Assembly (NCBI GenBank): GCA_964020155.1
Contig: OZ026569.1
Coordinates: forward strand, 1,854,971-1,918,970
Direction of reading: 5' to 3'
Origin: Chondrilla cf. caribensis
Lineage: Eukaryota > Porifera > Demospongiae > Chondrillida > Chondrillidae
Length of the DNA stretch: 64,000 nt
In this document: in pieces, positions 1 through 12,730 of the stretch
Position numbering within the stretch: position 1 is the first letter of the stretch
Layout of the letters: each line of letters begins with the position of its first letter
Position numbers and translations under genes: made by a program
Notes under the pieces: generated by a model
The model's database searches: none
What the model was told of the DNA's origin: nothing
What the model saw: only the letters and a program-made list of their open reading frames with translations

Positions 1-2292
1 ACCGGCCGCTCCTGTGTGTCCTTAACAAAAAGCTCTAGCAGACTATGTGCTGAATAATAAACGGCAAATAGAGAGAGAAATGGAATACAGTGGAACCTCT
101 CTTTTACAAACCTCTGAATAGCAGAAACCTCTATAATAAGGACACCATTCTGTGTCCTAGTGTAATACTGTAGTGTATTAAGTGACCTCTGAATTGAGGA
201 AACCTCTGTAATAAGGACTAAAATCATGGTCCCAAAGTGTCCATAATAGAGAGGTTCCACTGTATATGTATATACAAAATTCATTATTCCTATTTAATAA
301 AAAGCACATAAAGAACCTGCATTTCTCAACTAATATCAGGCTGAACATCCTCGGTCTACATGACAATGAGTTAAGCAGTTAAAGTGAATGAACATCTTGT
401 GACTGAAGTGAAATCAAATAAAATACCTACATACAACATAAATAATAACGGTAACAGTGTGAAAGATTTGCAAAAATATTGTGAGATCAGTGGATTCAAA
501 GTGTTCAATCATCCTCAACTGACACATACAGATATAAACCAAAGAAATGATGCGCATATTTAAGGGGTATTCTGGTAGGCAATAATCTTGTACTGTCTAC
601 ATCCAAACATCCTTACTATTATAACCAGTTTGCTGTTGTAACCAATTAAAGTGGAACCCCTCTATTACAAACCTCTGAAATGTGGAAACCTCTATAATAA
701 GGATACCTTTCTGTGTCCCAGTGTAGTACCGTAGTGTATAAAATGACCTCTGAATTGAGGAAACCTCTGTAATAAGGACTAAAATTAAGGTCCTTAATAG
801 AGAGGTTCCACTGTATTACTGTGTGTGTGAATATATCTATCCCACAATACATGTTGACATAAAGAAAAAATCCTAATAAACAGTGCTGTTGTAAGAGCCT
901 GATTGTAATACAGTCACAGGAACAGACTAGTCCAGAATACAATAATATAAATAAATATGAACAAACCATAGACTGTTATGCACATACCAGTGGGACATTT
1001 CACAGGCTGTTTCCTATCCACATCAACAGCGAATAACTTCTGGTAAACTGATTCCAAGGTATGCTTGCTGGAGGTTTGTGAGGATTGTCTGAGTGCTCTC
1101 AATTGGTCACAGACATAGTGTACAAAACAACCTGAATGTCAGTGGTAATCATTCGTTACTGTGATGTTACTTTAGGTGCTCCAAAATGGTCAACTACCTG
1201 CTTCGTTGTTATTCTTGAAAGCAGCTCCAGGTAAATGGAAGATGAGATGACGAGAGAACTTGGAATGTGAACTGAAATACAAACAATCAGGGCAAAACCA
1301 TGGATGTAGAAGGCCATTTTGTTATGCTCAGGTCACATTTCAAATTACAGACACAACATACAATAAATGGGGACAGTTGTCTATTAGCTAGTGTACTAAA
1401 AACTTAAAATTATAATTTATACCTGATTTTCAGTCTATTATAAGCCCATCGTGTGACTGGCCCACCTAATTTCTACACCTATGATAACGACTGCTGTGTA
1501 CATAACATCAATAACTGGCACACACCTTGAATCCAAATCGAGTACATGTTTCCTATCAGTATTGATTTTGAAGTGTTGGTACACCTGATAACCAATATAC
1601 TGTATGAAAGTTTCTAAAAGCCTCAATGAATCATTTTTACAAATGGCCGGGTTCAAACTCTTCTTGAACTCCAGATCAAAATACAGCCTACAAGGTGAGT
1701 TCTCTGGAATAACTTCATAAACATGTCTCTTTGCTAATGGTACCTCCCTACAGAAACACAAACCAGAACATAAACTTGATAAAGTAGCCATCAGAAAGAT
1801 ACAAGGCCTTAAGGACATACTGTATACAAATACAGTACGTACGCAATGAAGTTATATACACGAGTCTATTCAAAATATCTTCAATCGGATCTACACTGAC
1901 CGATACTTTTCTGAAAACTCGTGAAACGTAGCTGCTAGGTATCTTCTTTGGCCTTCGGTGCCCAGAGAAACTGCTTCGTACGCAAACACACAAATGTTCC
2001 ATTCAGAATGCTTTGCATAATCAATAGCATCTGCTTGTCTTCGAAATGGTTTCATGGAATGGGGGAGAACCAACAACTTTCTTCTTTTGCTTGATATGCT
2101 CTTGTGAGCAGCTGGCAATGAAAAAGGTGGCTTACAATCAGACAAAGGTAGTAGATGAGTTTTTGTATTAATCTTCTTCGAACGAGAGGGGTAGAAACTC
2201 CCTGTTTTAATGCTATAATCTTCAGGCCGCTTGTGATGAGCTGTAGTGTCATTTCCTGAAGGTGTTTTGTCTTCGTCCCTCGCTCCGTCCAT
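1..2292 (-). CDS. PRIMPOL: Primase-polymerase PrimPol, 5' part (3' exons beyond window start)
   Basis: Archaeo-eukaryotic primase superfamily enzyme that reprimes DNA synthesis downstream of lesions in nucleus and mitochondria. Coding exons (minus strand): 2292-1901, 1747-1526, 1271-1198, 1131-988, and a probable partial exon 49-1. Phases agree at each junction. Residues YEVIPENSPCRLYFDLEF (about 141-158) match the family block holding the catalytic D-x-E pair (here D155, E157); KFSRHLIFH (about 209-217) matches the S-R-H nucleotide-contact motif. Both key motifs look intact. The N-terminus is longer and more basic than in human PrimPol. Start chosen at the ATG at 2292; an in-frame ATG at 2352 would add 20 residues, and which one is used is unknown. 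The next catalytic block and the zinc knuckle lie outside the window. Head-to-head with DDX1. The last exon (LLELFVKDTQERP) is the least certain part. Confidence 0.88.
86..264. mobile_element. MITE with pogo/Tigger-like ends
   Basis: Begins TACAGTGGAACCTCTCT and ends with its near-exact inverse AGAGAGGTTCCACTGTA. The interior has repeated 'aaacctctRtaataagga' modules. CAGTGGAACC-type termini with TA flanks are typical of Tc1/mariner-pogo (Tigger) derived MITEs. No coding capacity. Lies in a PRIMPOL intron. Confidence 0.85.
648..815. mobile_element. Second copy of the pogo-like MITE
   Basis: Same family as the copy at 86-264: shared interior (cctctgaattgaggaaacct, also gtaataaggactaaaat) and the same right end AGAGAGGTTCCACTGTA. 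The left end is slightly decayed (GTGGAACCCCTCTATT). In a PRIMPOL intron. Confidence 0.82.
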
Positions 2293-2368
2293 AGTCGCCT
2301 CGTACGCCTCTACTGTTTTAGCATACACTATGTTTCTAGTACGGGGGATCAAGTCACGTGACGTGAAA
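2293..2368. promoter_or_regulatory. Bidirectional promoter, PRIMPOL / DDX1
   Basis: Only 76 bp separate the two start codons, so transcripts must start within or very near this stretch (or overlap). It contains GTCACGTGAC (2353-2362), a palindromic E-box of the USF/MITF class, overlapping a CRE-like TGACGTGA (2359-2366), ending three bases before the DDX1 ATG. No TATA box is evident. Promoter function is inferred from arrangement, the motif is seen directly. Confidence 0.6.
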
Positions 2369-5300
2369 ATGACTGCTTTTTCAGGTGATTCCAGCGAAAT
2401 AGTGACAGATCATGGCTATACATCGTGGCTATGATCTCAATGCCATTGATTTTCTCATTTTTCTTACTCTAGAGCTAGGAGTAATGCCAGAAGTGGTCAA
2501 GGCAATAGAAGAAATCGACTGGCTGTGAGTACTCAATGTTACTATAGTTATTCTTAGTAATACATGTTTTTATCTACAGTTTAGGCTGGTATATCTATGG
2601 TTGGTGCATAATTTACGTCCTTATATATATCTTGTAGGTTACCGACCAATGTACAAGCTGAAGCAATTCCACTCATTCTCGGAGGAGGTGATGTACTCAT
2701 GGTGAGTGTCACTTGTTCTGATATATGGATATACTTTGTATAATTCTATGTTTGTTCCTGTGATATTTAATATGCACATGTGTTTTTATGTGTTGCAGTA
2801 GAAGCTTGTTAATAGAAACACCTTTCAGACAGATAGCAGTTCAGCACAAACCAATATATAAACTTTTGTCTGCTTCTCAGCAAGTTACATGTAATAAACA
2901 TATTCTGATGAGTGGAACATTTGATAGGTGCAAGAAATAATTTTATGGATCCTTTGAAGTCTATTTCAACAGTTTTCTCATATAATTCATACCTGATACT
3001 ATTGTGAAGGTTTTACGAGTTGCAAGTTGATTTTATTCCTTACTCTGTACATTGATATTACGTATATTGACGTCTAATTTGTACATACGTAGGCAGCAGA
3101 GACTGGTAGTGGGAAAACAGGGGTAAGTTCTGTAGTCAATTTATGTAAATAAATCCAGTCTTTTCTATGTGCATCAGGCCATTATATTGTTCTGTTACCT
3201 TGTTCAAAGGCATTCAGTCTTCCAGTTCTTCAAATAGTCCATGAAACCTTACGGGATAGGTTGGAAGGTAGAGTAAGGAAGATTGATGTACAAGGTGACT
3301 TTTATTTCTCATGTGTACATACAGCAGTTGCCTTCAATGTCTTTGTTTATTGGCAGGAATTCCAGAGAAAATAAGGCTAAATGTTTATGACAGAGATACA
3401 GACTTTGGTATGGATTTGTGTGTGTTAAAAAGATACACAGTTGTCTTTACTGTTACCATTGTACAGTAGAACCCATTAGGCAAACACCCAAAGACAAAAT
3501 GCTGCTTAACAAATACCAATTTTGAACTTTGTTTGGTTTGCTATGGTAGTATACAGGTCATAATCCTGACGAGAAAAAAATTATGATCAAACAGCTATTT
3601 TTGTTACTATCCTTACATTTGCCTGAAGGCATTTTGTAAGGCATCACTGTTTTTGTTGTTATTACTACTGTTGTGCTTGGCTTGATCATTCTCACGATCA
3701 TGAGCATTTATTAACATTCTGTAGCAATTAATGCGGATGGATTGCTATGTCAATCAAGGGAACAACGTTCATGGAATGGCTGTCGATCTACATTAGGGGT
3801 TATGACAGGAAAGCATTACTTTGAAGCTACTGTGACTGATGAAGGACTGTGCAGAATAGGTTGGGCAACATCTGCTGCAACTCTAGAACTAGGTTGGTAA
3901 TTTAGCAATCTGAGATGGTGGTCATGAGATGACCTTGATTAGTTGATGTCAATATTGATTTCCAGGTAAAGATAAATTTGGATTTGGTTTTGGTGGGACT
4001 GGAAAGAAATCTTTCAACAGTCAATTTGAGGATTATGGAGAGGTAGTGCTGGATTGTGGTGTTAGCAACCTGTAAGCTTATGATTGACAATAATGTGTGC
4101 ATTTGTATTTTACAGCCATTTGGAATAAATGATACTATTGGTGTTATGATTGACTTGGAGGAGTACACAGTTTCTTTTGCAAAGAATGGTACAGGACCTT
4201 TGCTATACTTTCATCTGTATTATCTATTGAGCTGTGTGGGTACAACGAAGTTGATAGTAAATGAAGGAGATATGAACATCTTTTTTCGTGCAATCATTAT
4301 TTTACGTATTGTAGGTTGTTCACTTGGCAAGGCATTTACAATCCCTGGCAATTTGCGTGGTGAAGTGTTCTTTGCAGCTGTCACTCTCAAGGTATGCTGT
4401 ATATACCATTTGTATATGGTCAGGCCTCTTTACATGAGCACTTCTACAAGAACAGTCTCTTTATAGGGACATGTACATACTGTATTATGGGCACAGATGT
4501 ATCCACACACATAGTACCTATCTTGGTTACCGCAGTTAGCTGGTTATAAGTGTAGATAATTTTGGAACAAGGGGTAATAGTATGAAGAGGTCTGACCATG
4601 TATAATAGTATTTCATATATGTAATAGCTTGTGTGACTATTTACGTATAAGCTTACTATTTGTATTCTGTAGAATGCTGAAATGAAATTTAACTTCGGTG
4701 AAACAGCTTTTAAGGGAAAACCACCTGTGAGAATGGCCATGATTTGTAATTTCTTACACAGTTGCTTAGTTTATTTTCACTTTTTTTTATATTATAGCCT
4801 GAATATTCTGCCTTATCTGAAGCCAAGGGGTTAACAGCTGCCAAACCAAAGGCAAAGAAACGTATGAACAACTTTCCATTGTATTCAGGTGTTTTGTGTG
4901 CTTGTTTTAGTATTACTATCGTGTGCTTCTGTGAATGTTACATGTACTGGACGTACATATGTTCATCATGTTAATGTTATATGCACTGGATGTATGTATG
5001 TTCATCGTGCTAATGTGTTCATCAGCATAGTGAGTAATTTGATATGTTTCCTTTGTACTTTAGAATCTGGAAAGGGTCCGAGAACACCTTTAGCCTTGAT
5101 AATTGAGGTTTGCTCACATCTTCTTTTCACAATGTCCTTGCAATACTGATCCTTGTGTACAGTTACTGGTGCTAAGTGGAGACCAGGATGTGTTGTGGTA
5201 GTGAAGATAGCTATCAAATCAATGATATGTACTGTACATACATTTTTATATATCAACATGCTGATAAAGGTTACAGTAATGTACAATATGATGTTTGTGA

Positions 5301-5914
5301 AGTCTTGTTACATGCAATGCTGAGATATTATGACTGGTGTATGGATCTATAATTGTGTTGATTTAGTATTAGTGTACAGTATATCTTCTTCTTTAGCCTG
5401 CAAGAGAGTTGGCCCAGCAGGTACAGTACATTTTTATGTCATTTAATTGTCACTAATGGTGCCAAATGCCAGGCCTTCTCTTTTCCTTTATTTGAACAGA
5501 CTAATGAAAACATCAAGCAGTTTGGCAAGCACCTCACTAATCCTGTTGTGAAGTGAGCATGATGGAGTTTTCGGTTATTTAGTCGTATGCGATTTCTATG
5601 GTATCACATAAATTCCCAGTCTGATACTTACTAATGCTGAGAACCAGCTACAAATTGAAATGGATCATCAGTGTACAGTAGTTAATTGATTAATCAATTA
5701 ACAATCAGGAATATTTTTTGTAATAGGAACCATGGCTTCCTGTTACACTCGCCCATTACTTCCTGTAAGTGATCAGTTTGCTTGCACTGCTAATAATATT
5801 CAGATGTGGCATGAAAATCAATTCACTAATCGATGATTTGGTATAATATTTTTGTCCCAGCTGTGTGTGTGTGCGTGTGTGTGTGCGTGTGTGTGTGTGT
5901 GCGTGTGTGCGTGT

Positions 5915-5957
<43 letters not shown>

Positions 5958-8900
5958 AGTGCATTGTATGGAATAACCACTATAATCACAGTATGACCAC
6001 TAATGGCTACTTCTTACAATCCTCCTCTGTAATTCCTTTGTCTAGATCTTGTTTGTTGATTGGGGGTGATAGAGCCAAGGAACAGCTGAAATGCTTGAGG
6101 GAAGGGGTAAGTTAGGGTAATCACTTTTTCGGTGGTCTGTTTCGATATGACTGTTTTGTTTAGGTTGACATTGTCACTGGAACACCTGGAAAGTTGGAAG
6201 ACATGATAACTACAGGACATCTAGATTTGTCTGAGGTGTGTGTGTAGGTATCAATGTGATCTGCTACTATGGTGTCTTCTGCTATTGACATTGATGTCTC
6301 CTATTCTGCTTTGTACATGAATTCAGATCTCATTTTTTATACTGGATGAAGCGGTATGAACTTTTGCATGGCATGCGCAAGGCTGTACTGGGATATAAAA
6401 AATGTATTGTTTGCTGCTAACTAATGTAGGATGGTCTTCTGAGCGGCGGGTATGGGCAGTTTATCCAAAGGATATATCAACAGTTGCCTAAAGTGTCCCC
6501 TGAAGGAAGAAGACTTCAGGTAAGTATGCAAAGTTTGCCATACCCAATATGTGTGTGTACCTGTATATGATGTACATTTGATTGTATTCTATGCACTTAC
6601 AAATACAGTAATACATACATCCATATGTGTACGTATGTGTTTGAAACACCTATTAACAAGGAAATCACCAGTTATTCATTTTGCATAGTTTATGAATAAG
6701 ATTTAGGAAAATACACTTACAGTATCTTGTCAATGTTTGCATACATAATGTGTTTATATCTGAAATTTTACTATGTCTGAATAGTTCCATTAACTACATT
6801 TATATATATCATCATTGTGACTTCCTATTTCAGCTGATTGTCTGCTCTGCTACACTGCATTCCCTTGAAGTGAAGAAATTGGCAGTAAGTGGTATTCTAG
6901 CTGTAAGAACAAAGTAAATACTACATGCAAAGTACCTCTCTATCATACGTATAAATGTAACTGATTAAAGATTTTTGGGTGTACCTTTGAGTATTTTAAT
7001 TGGTAATGATAGGAGAGTATAAGGAGGTCCAATTTAGAACATGATCGACAATGTTGTAAGCACATCAGCCTTCTAGCTAGCTCACCTGTGCCTAAGTACT
7101 TCTACTGTTGTTGACCTGTGCCCACCTTTACCTGTGTTCACCTATGCCCTTTTTACTGTTGATTACCTGTGCTTACTGTTTGTCAATAATAGATGTATGC
7201 CCAGGTAAGCCACGTTAGCTGGAATTAGGCACTGGTGGAAATAGATGCATAGAGGTAGACACAGGTGCACACGGGTAGAGTTATTCAAAGGTGAATACAG
7301 GTGGAGGCAGACACAGATGAACAGTAACAGAGCTAGACTAAGACAAAATTAGATATAGGTAGGCACAGGTAAACAGATGTAGAGGTACAGGCACTCATGA
7401 AAACAGGTATGCCTCTACCTTTGTTCACCTGTACTTACCTATTTACCTGGGCCTACTTCTATTCATCAATTGTGCCTACCTCCAACTGTTTTCACCTGTA
7501 CCTATGTACCTAGATCCCCTTCTGCCTTTGTATACCTCTGTCTCTGTTCACTTGTGGCTACCTCTATCTTTGTTCAGACATGCCTCACTTTACTTTTGTT
7601 CATTTAAACCTCTACCTGTGTTCATCTATGTCTAATTTACTGTTGTTCACCTGTGCCAACCATTATATCTTTACCTTTGCTTACCTCTATACCTGTTTCA
7701 AGCTATGCCTGTCTCCACACTTATTCATGTGCCTACCTTTACCTGTTACACCTGTGCCTACCTTTACCTGTTACACCTATGCCTAACTTTATCTCTATTC
7801 ACCTTTGCCTATAAGCACAGGTGGAGATTGGAAGAGGTAGGCAAAGGGGAACACGAGTAGAGGTAGGCCCAAGTGAACAGTTAGAGGCAGACACAGGTGT
7901 GGAAAGATAAAGATAAGCAGAGATTATAAGAGATAAAGGTGGGCACAGGTGAAAACAGGTGGAGGTACAGGCACAGATAGGCCAAGTTAGTGGTAGGTAT
8001 ATGTGAAGAGATAATGGTAGGCACGGGTGAACAAAGATTGAGGTAGACAAAGGTCGATAATGTTAAAGGTGGGCCCAAGAGAACACAGGGGGAGATAGTT
8101 ATGGGTGAGAAGGTATTAAGGTAGGCACAGGTGAAGAGTTAGCAATCATGATGGCACAGGTTAACACAGGCAGAAGTAGGCACATGTGAGTACACAGGTA
8201 GAGGTAGACAGAGGACAATAAAGTTGGAGGTAGGCACAGGTGGACAGTTCGAGTAAGCCCAAGTGAATACAGAGGTAACCGCGAGTTAAGAGATTACGGT
8301 AGGCATAGGTGATCAACAGTAGAAGTATATATACATCTAGGTTAACACAATTAGAGGCATATAGGCATTGGTGAACAACAGTAGAAGTAAGGAAGTAAGT
8401 ACTGATGAGCACACGTAGAGACCTTTTCAAGTGAAATCAGGTGGATGTATAGGTACAGGTGAACAAAGTTAGAGATAGGCAAAGATGAAATGAGATAAAG
8501 GTATGCTCAGGAGAACAGAGGTAGAGAGAGGTAGAGTATACCTCTTTCCGCCTGTGTCTATCAATCTTTATCTTTTCATCTGTGGCTACCTCTACTTTTC
8601 CACCAATGCCTACCTTTATTCTGTCACCTATGCCTACCCCTGCCTGTGTTCACCTGTCCCTATTTCTACCAACTGCTATCTATGTTCACCTATGTTAAAA
8701 TGTGATCAACTGTCTTAACACACAGCTGTATCCCTGTATTTGTAGTGTACCTATGTGCATTATGTATCAATTTTTCCCTCCTGTGTTTATTTTCACTTAC
8801 ATATGCTCTCCGGCTGTTCATTTTCGTTCAACTATGTCAATGTGTTTTTACTTGTACCTCTGTTTCCTTCTGTGTTTGCTTGAATTTATGTGATAGGATT

Positions 8901-10045
8901 ATTTTCTCTATTAGGATAAGCTCATGCATTATCCTATTTGGATTGATTTGAAAGGTCAGGACAGTGTTCCTGAGACTGTGCACCATGTGGTGAGTTGTCC
9001 AATCAGTTGAAGTGGTCAAATGTTGACAGTTTGATGGGATTGGATGGCTGGATCTCATGGTACTGTCTGGTCATAGGTATGTAAAGTAGATCCAGTGTCA
9101 GATACCCAGTGGCACTCACTGAAGCAACATATAAACACTGATGGCATTCATCAAAGAGACAAAGTCAAGCCTGGAATGAAGTCAAGAGGTACCTAAAGCT
9201 CATTTAATTTATAATGTTCAAATTTTGATTATCTGTTACACTTTGTCATTCATACTACAGAAGCACTGTCTCAAGGTGTGAAAATTCTCAAAGGAGAATA
9301 TTTACTTAAAGCCATAAATGTGCATAAGATGGATCAGGTAAGTTGAGTAGCATTGTGTCCTGTATGTAATAGTTGTATCCTGCCTAGGTGTGCTGCAGCA
9401 GTGATAAAGTGCTAATAGATTACCGAGGGCGAAGCCCGAGGTAATCAGTTAGCACTTTATCTGCTGCAGCACACCTAGGCAGGATACAACTATCTTGTAT
9501 CCTTGGTGGCGAATGATAGAGAATTTATACGGCAAATATACGCATAGTCCAATACAACATATTATGTGCAATAGAAATGTGTTTACTAATTTCCTGCCTT
9601 GTTCTCACGCAATTAATCCCAACAATGAAACCTGTCTGGTGAACTGTGCACACATCAGTGAACTGTGCTTCCAGCGCTGATGTGTGCACACTTTTCTCTT
9701 TGATCTTTCGCCGAACCAGGATACAAGTTATGACACATATTGACTGTATGTATGAACGTTGTGTGTGCATTACATGAAGTATGTGAGGTAATGAATCTTG
9801 TCTGTATGAGATATACATTATGTAACTACGTATATACAGCACCTAGAGTAAAGCATGTGTGTGTGTTTGTATTACACATTTGTATATGAAGATCACTCTT
9901 TGTCATTGTGTCACAGGCTATTATATTTTGCCGTACAAAGCTTGATTGTGACAATGTTGAGCGTTATTTGATAGCCTTGGGGGGAGGTAAGGACTTCAAT
10001 ATGTAGTAATTACAGTAATACGTGTGTGTATGTATGCGTCTCTCT

Positions 10046-10096
<51 letters not shown>

Positions 10097-11959
10097 CATT
10101 AGCAATGGTTCCCACATGTCTACAAGTATTTATTACTCTGCAAGAGTATGGAATGTTATCATGTATGTTAAAATTGATTTTATTTTTTGCAAGGCCATGG
10201 AATGGTTAATGAATATTCTTGTGTGTGTTTGCATGGAGATCGCAAACCTCAGGAGAGGAGGGGTAATTTAGAAGCTTTCAAGAATGGTGAGGTCCGATTT
10301 CTCATTTGTACTGATGTTGCAGCCAGAGGAATTGACATTCAAGGTGTTCCTTATGGTAATTTTGCCGATTATTTTGAAGTTTGATTTTATTGCTCATGTA
10401 CTTAGATTTTCTGATTCTGATTGCAGTAATTAATGTGACATTGCCGGATGAGAAGCAGAACTATCTCCACAGAATCGGGCGAGTAGGGAGAGCTGATAGG
10501 TAAATTTGTATGCTAATTGATGGGTTTTTTTCAGTGCACACAGAATACCCGTACACATACATTCAAATGGTTAGGATCTCACAATGTTTGGGTAATATAC
10601 TGTTGTTTTGTTGATTTACCTGTTTCCTTTGGCTTGTATCTTACACTTCTTACTGTTCATCGATGGATTGAGCGATATTTTCATAATTATGCATATGTAT
10701 GCAATACATATGCATAATAATTCATTCAGCAGTGGACAGTGTATTGTGGTCACAATAGCCCCCAGAAAGTAGCTAAGAACCTACTGTGGCAAAACATGTA
10801 CAGCATTTAGAAATTTTTATGTTTAGACGTCACTGTACATACGTACATCTCTTGATATGCCATCTAAGGTTGTACCGTTTAGTTTTCAAGTTTTACTTGT
10901 CTTTTGATACGGTCCAGAATGGGATTGGCAATTTCTTTGGTTTCAACTGTACATGAAAAGGTCTGGTATCACAGCAACTGTTCCTCAAGAGGAAAGGATT
11001 GCTTCAACACTTCATTGGTTGATAAAGGAGGTTGTGCAATATGGTATGATGAAATCCAGGTATGTGAGAACTTGTGTAAACTCACTTGTATCCTGGTTGA
11101 GGGGTAGATCGAAAAAAACTGTGCGTAGATAAGCAATGTAGCACAGGTCAGTGATACAGCACAGGCCACCAGACAGGTTTCATTGTCAGGATTAATTGAG
11201 TGAGAACCTGGCAGATCATTAGTAAACACATTTCTATTGCATATGTAATATTATGTTGTATAGGACTATGTGCATATTTGCAGTATAAATTGCCTATCAT
11301 TTACCACACCAGGATACAACTATTACATACAGTATACATACAGTATACTGTATGTAATACGTACTTACTGTATGTATATGTTATGTACAATATTATATAG
11401 TATGACTTCTACCTAATCTATTTGTCTGTGATACCTTGCTATCAGTACTGGTTCAAATAGGGTGCATGAGATCGAAGTGTATGTATCAACTATGTACACA
11501 TAATATGCATTTACAAGGGTATTAACAAAGCAAGTTGCACTCCAAATAATGCATACAGTACATAAAACGGTACATGTATACCTAAGATATTGGACAAGCA
11601 TGCATATTATCTGTTTTTATGATTTATAGTATCTTGGGGACATAGAAGAACACTTAGGAGAAACAATTCCAGAGGTAATGAAAGATTTACATGTACCTGT
11701 TAATGAATTTGATGGAAAAGTGACATATGGTGTCAAGCGCAATCAATCAGGTAAGGTTGGTTCTGTCCATAGTTTAATACTAATTTTGGATAATAAAATT
11801 CACATGCTTGCAATGTGTATATTTGTAAGTATCTTTTATTATTGCCCAGGTAATTCGTATGGTAATCATGTGGATCAACTTGCAACAACTGTGCATGAAT
11901 TATCACAAATGGAAAAACGTGCACAGGGCATGTTTCTGACAATGTATTTCAAGTCATGA
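2369..11959 (+). CDS. DDX1: ATP-dependent RNA helicase DDX1 (DEAD box with SPRY insert)
   Basis: DEAD-box helicase acting in tRNA-ligase complex, mRNA processing and RNA/DNA hybrid clearance. 29 exons: 2369-2384, 2473-2524, 2638-2701, 3093-3122, 3210-3294, 3357-3407, 3725-3892, 3966-4042, 4116-4188, 4315-4391, 4673-4726, 4798-4861, 5064-5107, 5397-5420, 5500-5552, 6046-6106, 6164-6235, 6327-6353, 6430-6519, 6834-6884, 8915-8989, 9077-9188, 9261-9337, 9917-9986, 10194-10355, 10427-10499, 10918-11059, 11630-11750, 11850-11959. Product 724 aa (human 740). Motifs: Walker [11 protein letters not shown] (45-54); SPRY domain about 100-260 inserted between motifs I and Ia, as is diagnostic of DDX1; PARELAQQ (286-293); GTPGK; LDEAD (DEAD split between exons, near 361-365); CSATLHS; IIFCRTK (about 501); TDVAARGID (about 562); HRIGRVGRA (about 591). 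The 16-bp first exon encodes MTAFS, matching the conserved MAAFS-type start. All catalytic motifs are intact. Confidence 0.95.
5858..5954 (+). repeat. (TG)n/(TGCG)n microsatellite
   Basis: About 97 bp of alternating TG with scattered TGCG units in a DDX1 intron (5553-6045). Purine-pyrimidine alternation is a potential Z-DNA stretch. Polymorphic length is expected. Confidence 0.95.
7075..8890. repeat. Strand-switching degenerate satellite in DDX1 intron
   Basis: The 2 kb intron between exons at 6834-6884 and 8915-8989 is mostly a degenerate satellite with unit roughly CACCTGTGCCTACCTCTACC. Orientation alternates: about 7075-7190 C-rich strand up, 7190-7410 inverted (aggtagGCACAGGTG), 7410-7810 up, 7810-8530 inverted, 8530-8890 up. 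Unit length is near 24-30 bp and irregular. ORFs here are rich in Y, L, C and T purely from the repeat and are not genes. Confidence 0.85.
9370..9492. repeat. Hairpin element H1 (palindrome family TAGTTRTAYCC)
   Basis: 123-bp near-perfect palindrome: TAGTTGTATCCTGCCTAGG at the left, its inverse CCTAGGCAGGATACAACTA at the right, with GC-rich centre GAGGGCGAAGCCCGAGG. Could fold into a stem of about 50 bp. It abuts the TTGTATCC MITE at 9494. Lies in the DDX1 intron 9338-9916. Arms match H2 and H3. Confidence 0.9.
9494..9727. mobile_element. TTGTATCC-family MITE, copy 1
   Basis: Starts CTTGTATCC and ends GGATACAAG. It shares long blocks with other copies: 'acaacatattatgtgcaatagaaatgtgtttactaattt', 'aacaatgaaacctgtctggtga' (split here to short quotes) and the 'tttgatct' box near the right end. 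No coding capacity. In a DDX1 intron. Confidence 0.8.
10040..10093 (+). repeat. (TG)n microsatellite
   Basis: Run of pure TG preceded by a short TC stretch, in the 207-bp DDX1 intron between exons 9917-9986 and 10194-10355. No exon function is supported. Confidence 0.95.
11085..11321. mobile_element. TTGTATCC-family MITE, copy 2 (inverse orientation)
   Basis: CTTGTATCCTGGTTGAGGGG at left, CCAGGATACAA at right. The interior is the reverse complement of copy 1 (caggtttcattgtcaggatt; attagtaaacacatttctat). In the DDX1 intron 11060-11629. Confidence 0.85.
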
Positions 11960-12730
11960 TCTGTCCACCAAACACATTCGTTAGGTTGCTGTGAATGTAT
12001 ACGTAGTTTGAATAGCATTATACAATTTAGGCACATTTGAAATAATAATTATGATATAATATACATAATATAATTACATTCTTATTCGTAAATTGTGATA
12101 ATATTATATAAATGTACCAGGCTTTCAAATTATTATTGTGACAATAAATATGTAATAATTATATAGTTGTATATTATTCTGGTGTAGTGTATGATAGGTA
12201 TACAATTTATACTGTAAATAATATGCACATGCACATATCTCCATTCAACATGTATTTGCAATAGAAATGTGCTTATGTATATACTTATTTCCCATCTTGT
12301 TCACAATTATAATTCCAACAATGAACCTGTCTGGTGACCTGTGCTACATGGCTTATGCACAATTTTCCTTTGATCTACCCCCGTGTGCAGGACGGTCTAG
12401 TGTGCCAGACTAGGTAAATATTATGTTTGTATATGGTGATATAGATTTTACCACTTTCGCACAGGTCTAACGTATTCACAATATTGCAAATACTAATACG
12501 TACATACAGCTCAAAGAGTCAACTAGCATAATAAAATGTGTCAAATACTAAGGGTTGATTGAAATGCTTACATGTAACCGTAAACAGTGACAAATATAAA
12601 AATCAGTAAGGGGTAATTATCAGGTGATGCATAAAGTAATAACAAAAAAGATATGTAAATGTCAGGTACACAATCTTTCCATTAGCAGTTACTGACATGT
12701 ACATAACAGCCTAAAGTACTAGTAGGTCAA
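11960..12730. other. Intergenic, convergent DDX1 / PACT protein 3' ends
   Basis: A 771-bp gap between two converging stop codons. AT-rich. Contains AATAAA near 12144, a candidate DDX1 poly(A) signal about 185 bp after the stop, and a decayed TTGTATCC-family MITE (about 12175-12415: gcaatagaaatgtgctt, aacctgtctggtgacctg, cctttgatctacccc). No other gene seen. Confidence 0.6.

Noticed and set aside
7580..8951. Several ORFs of 60-90 codons in the DDX1 intron
   Set aside because: They follow the satellite unit in all frames (Y/L/C/T-rich).
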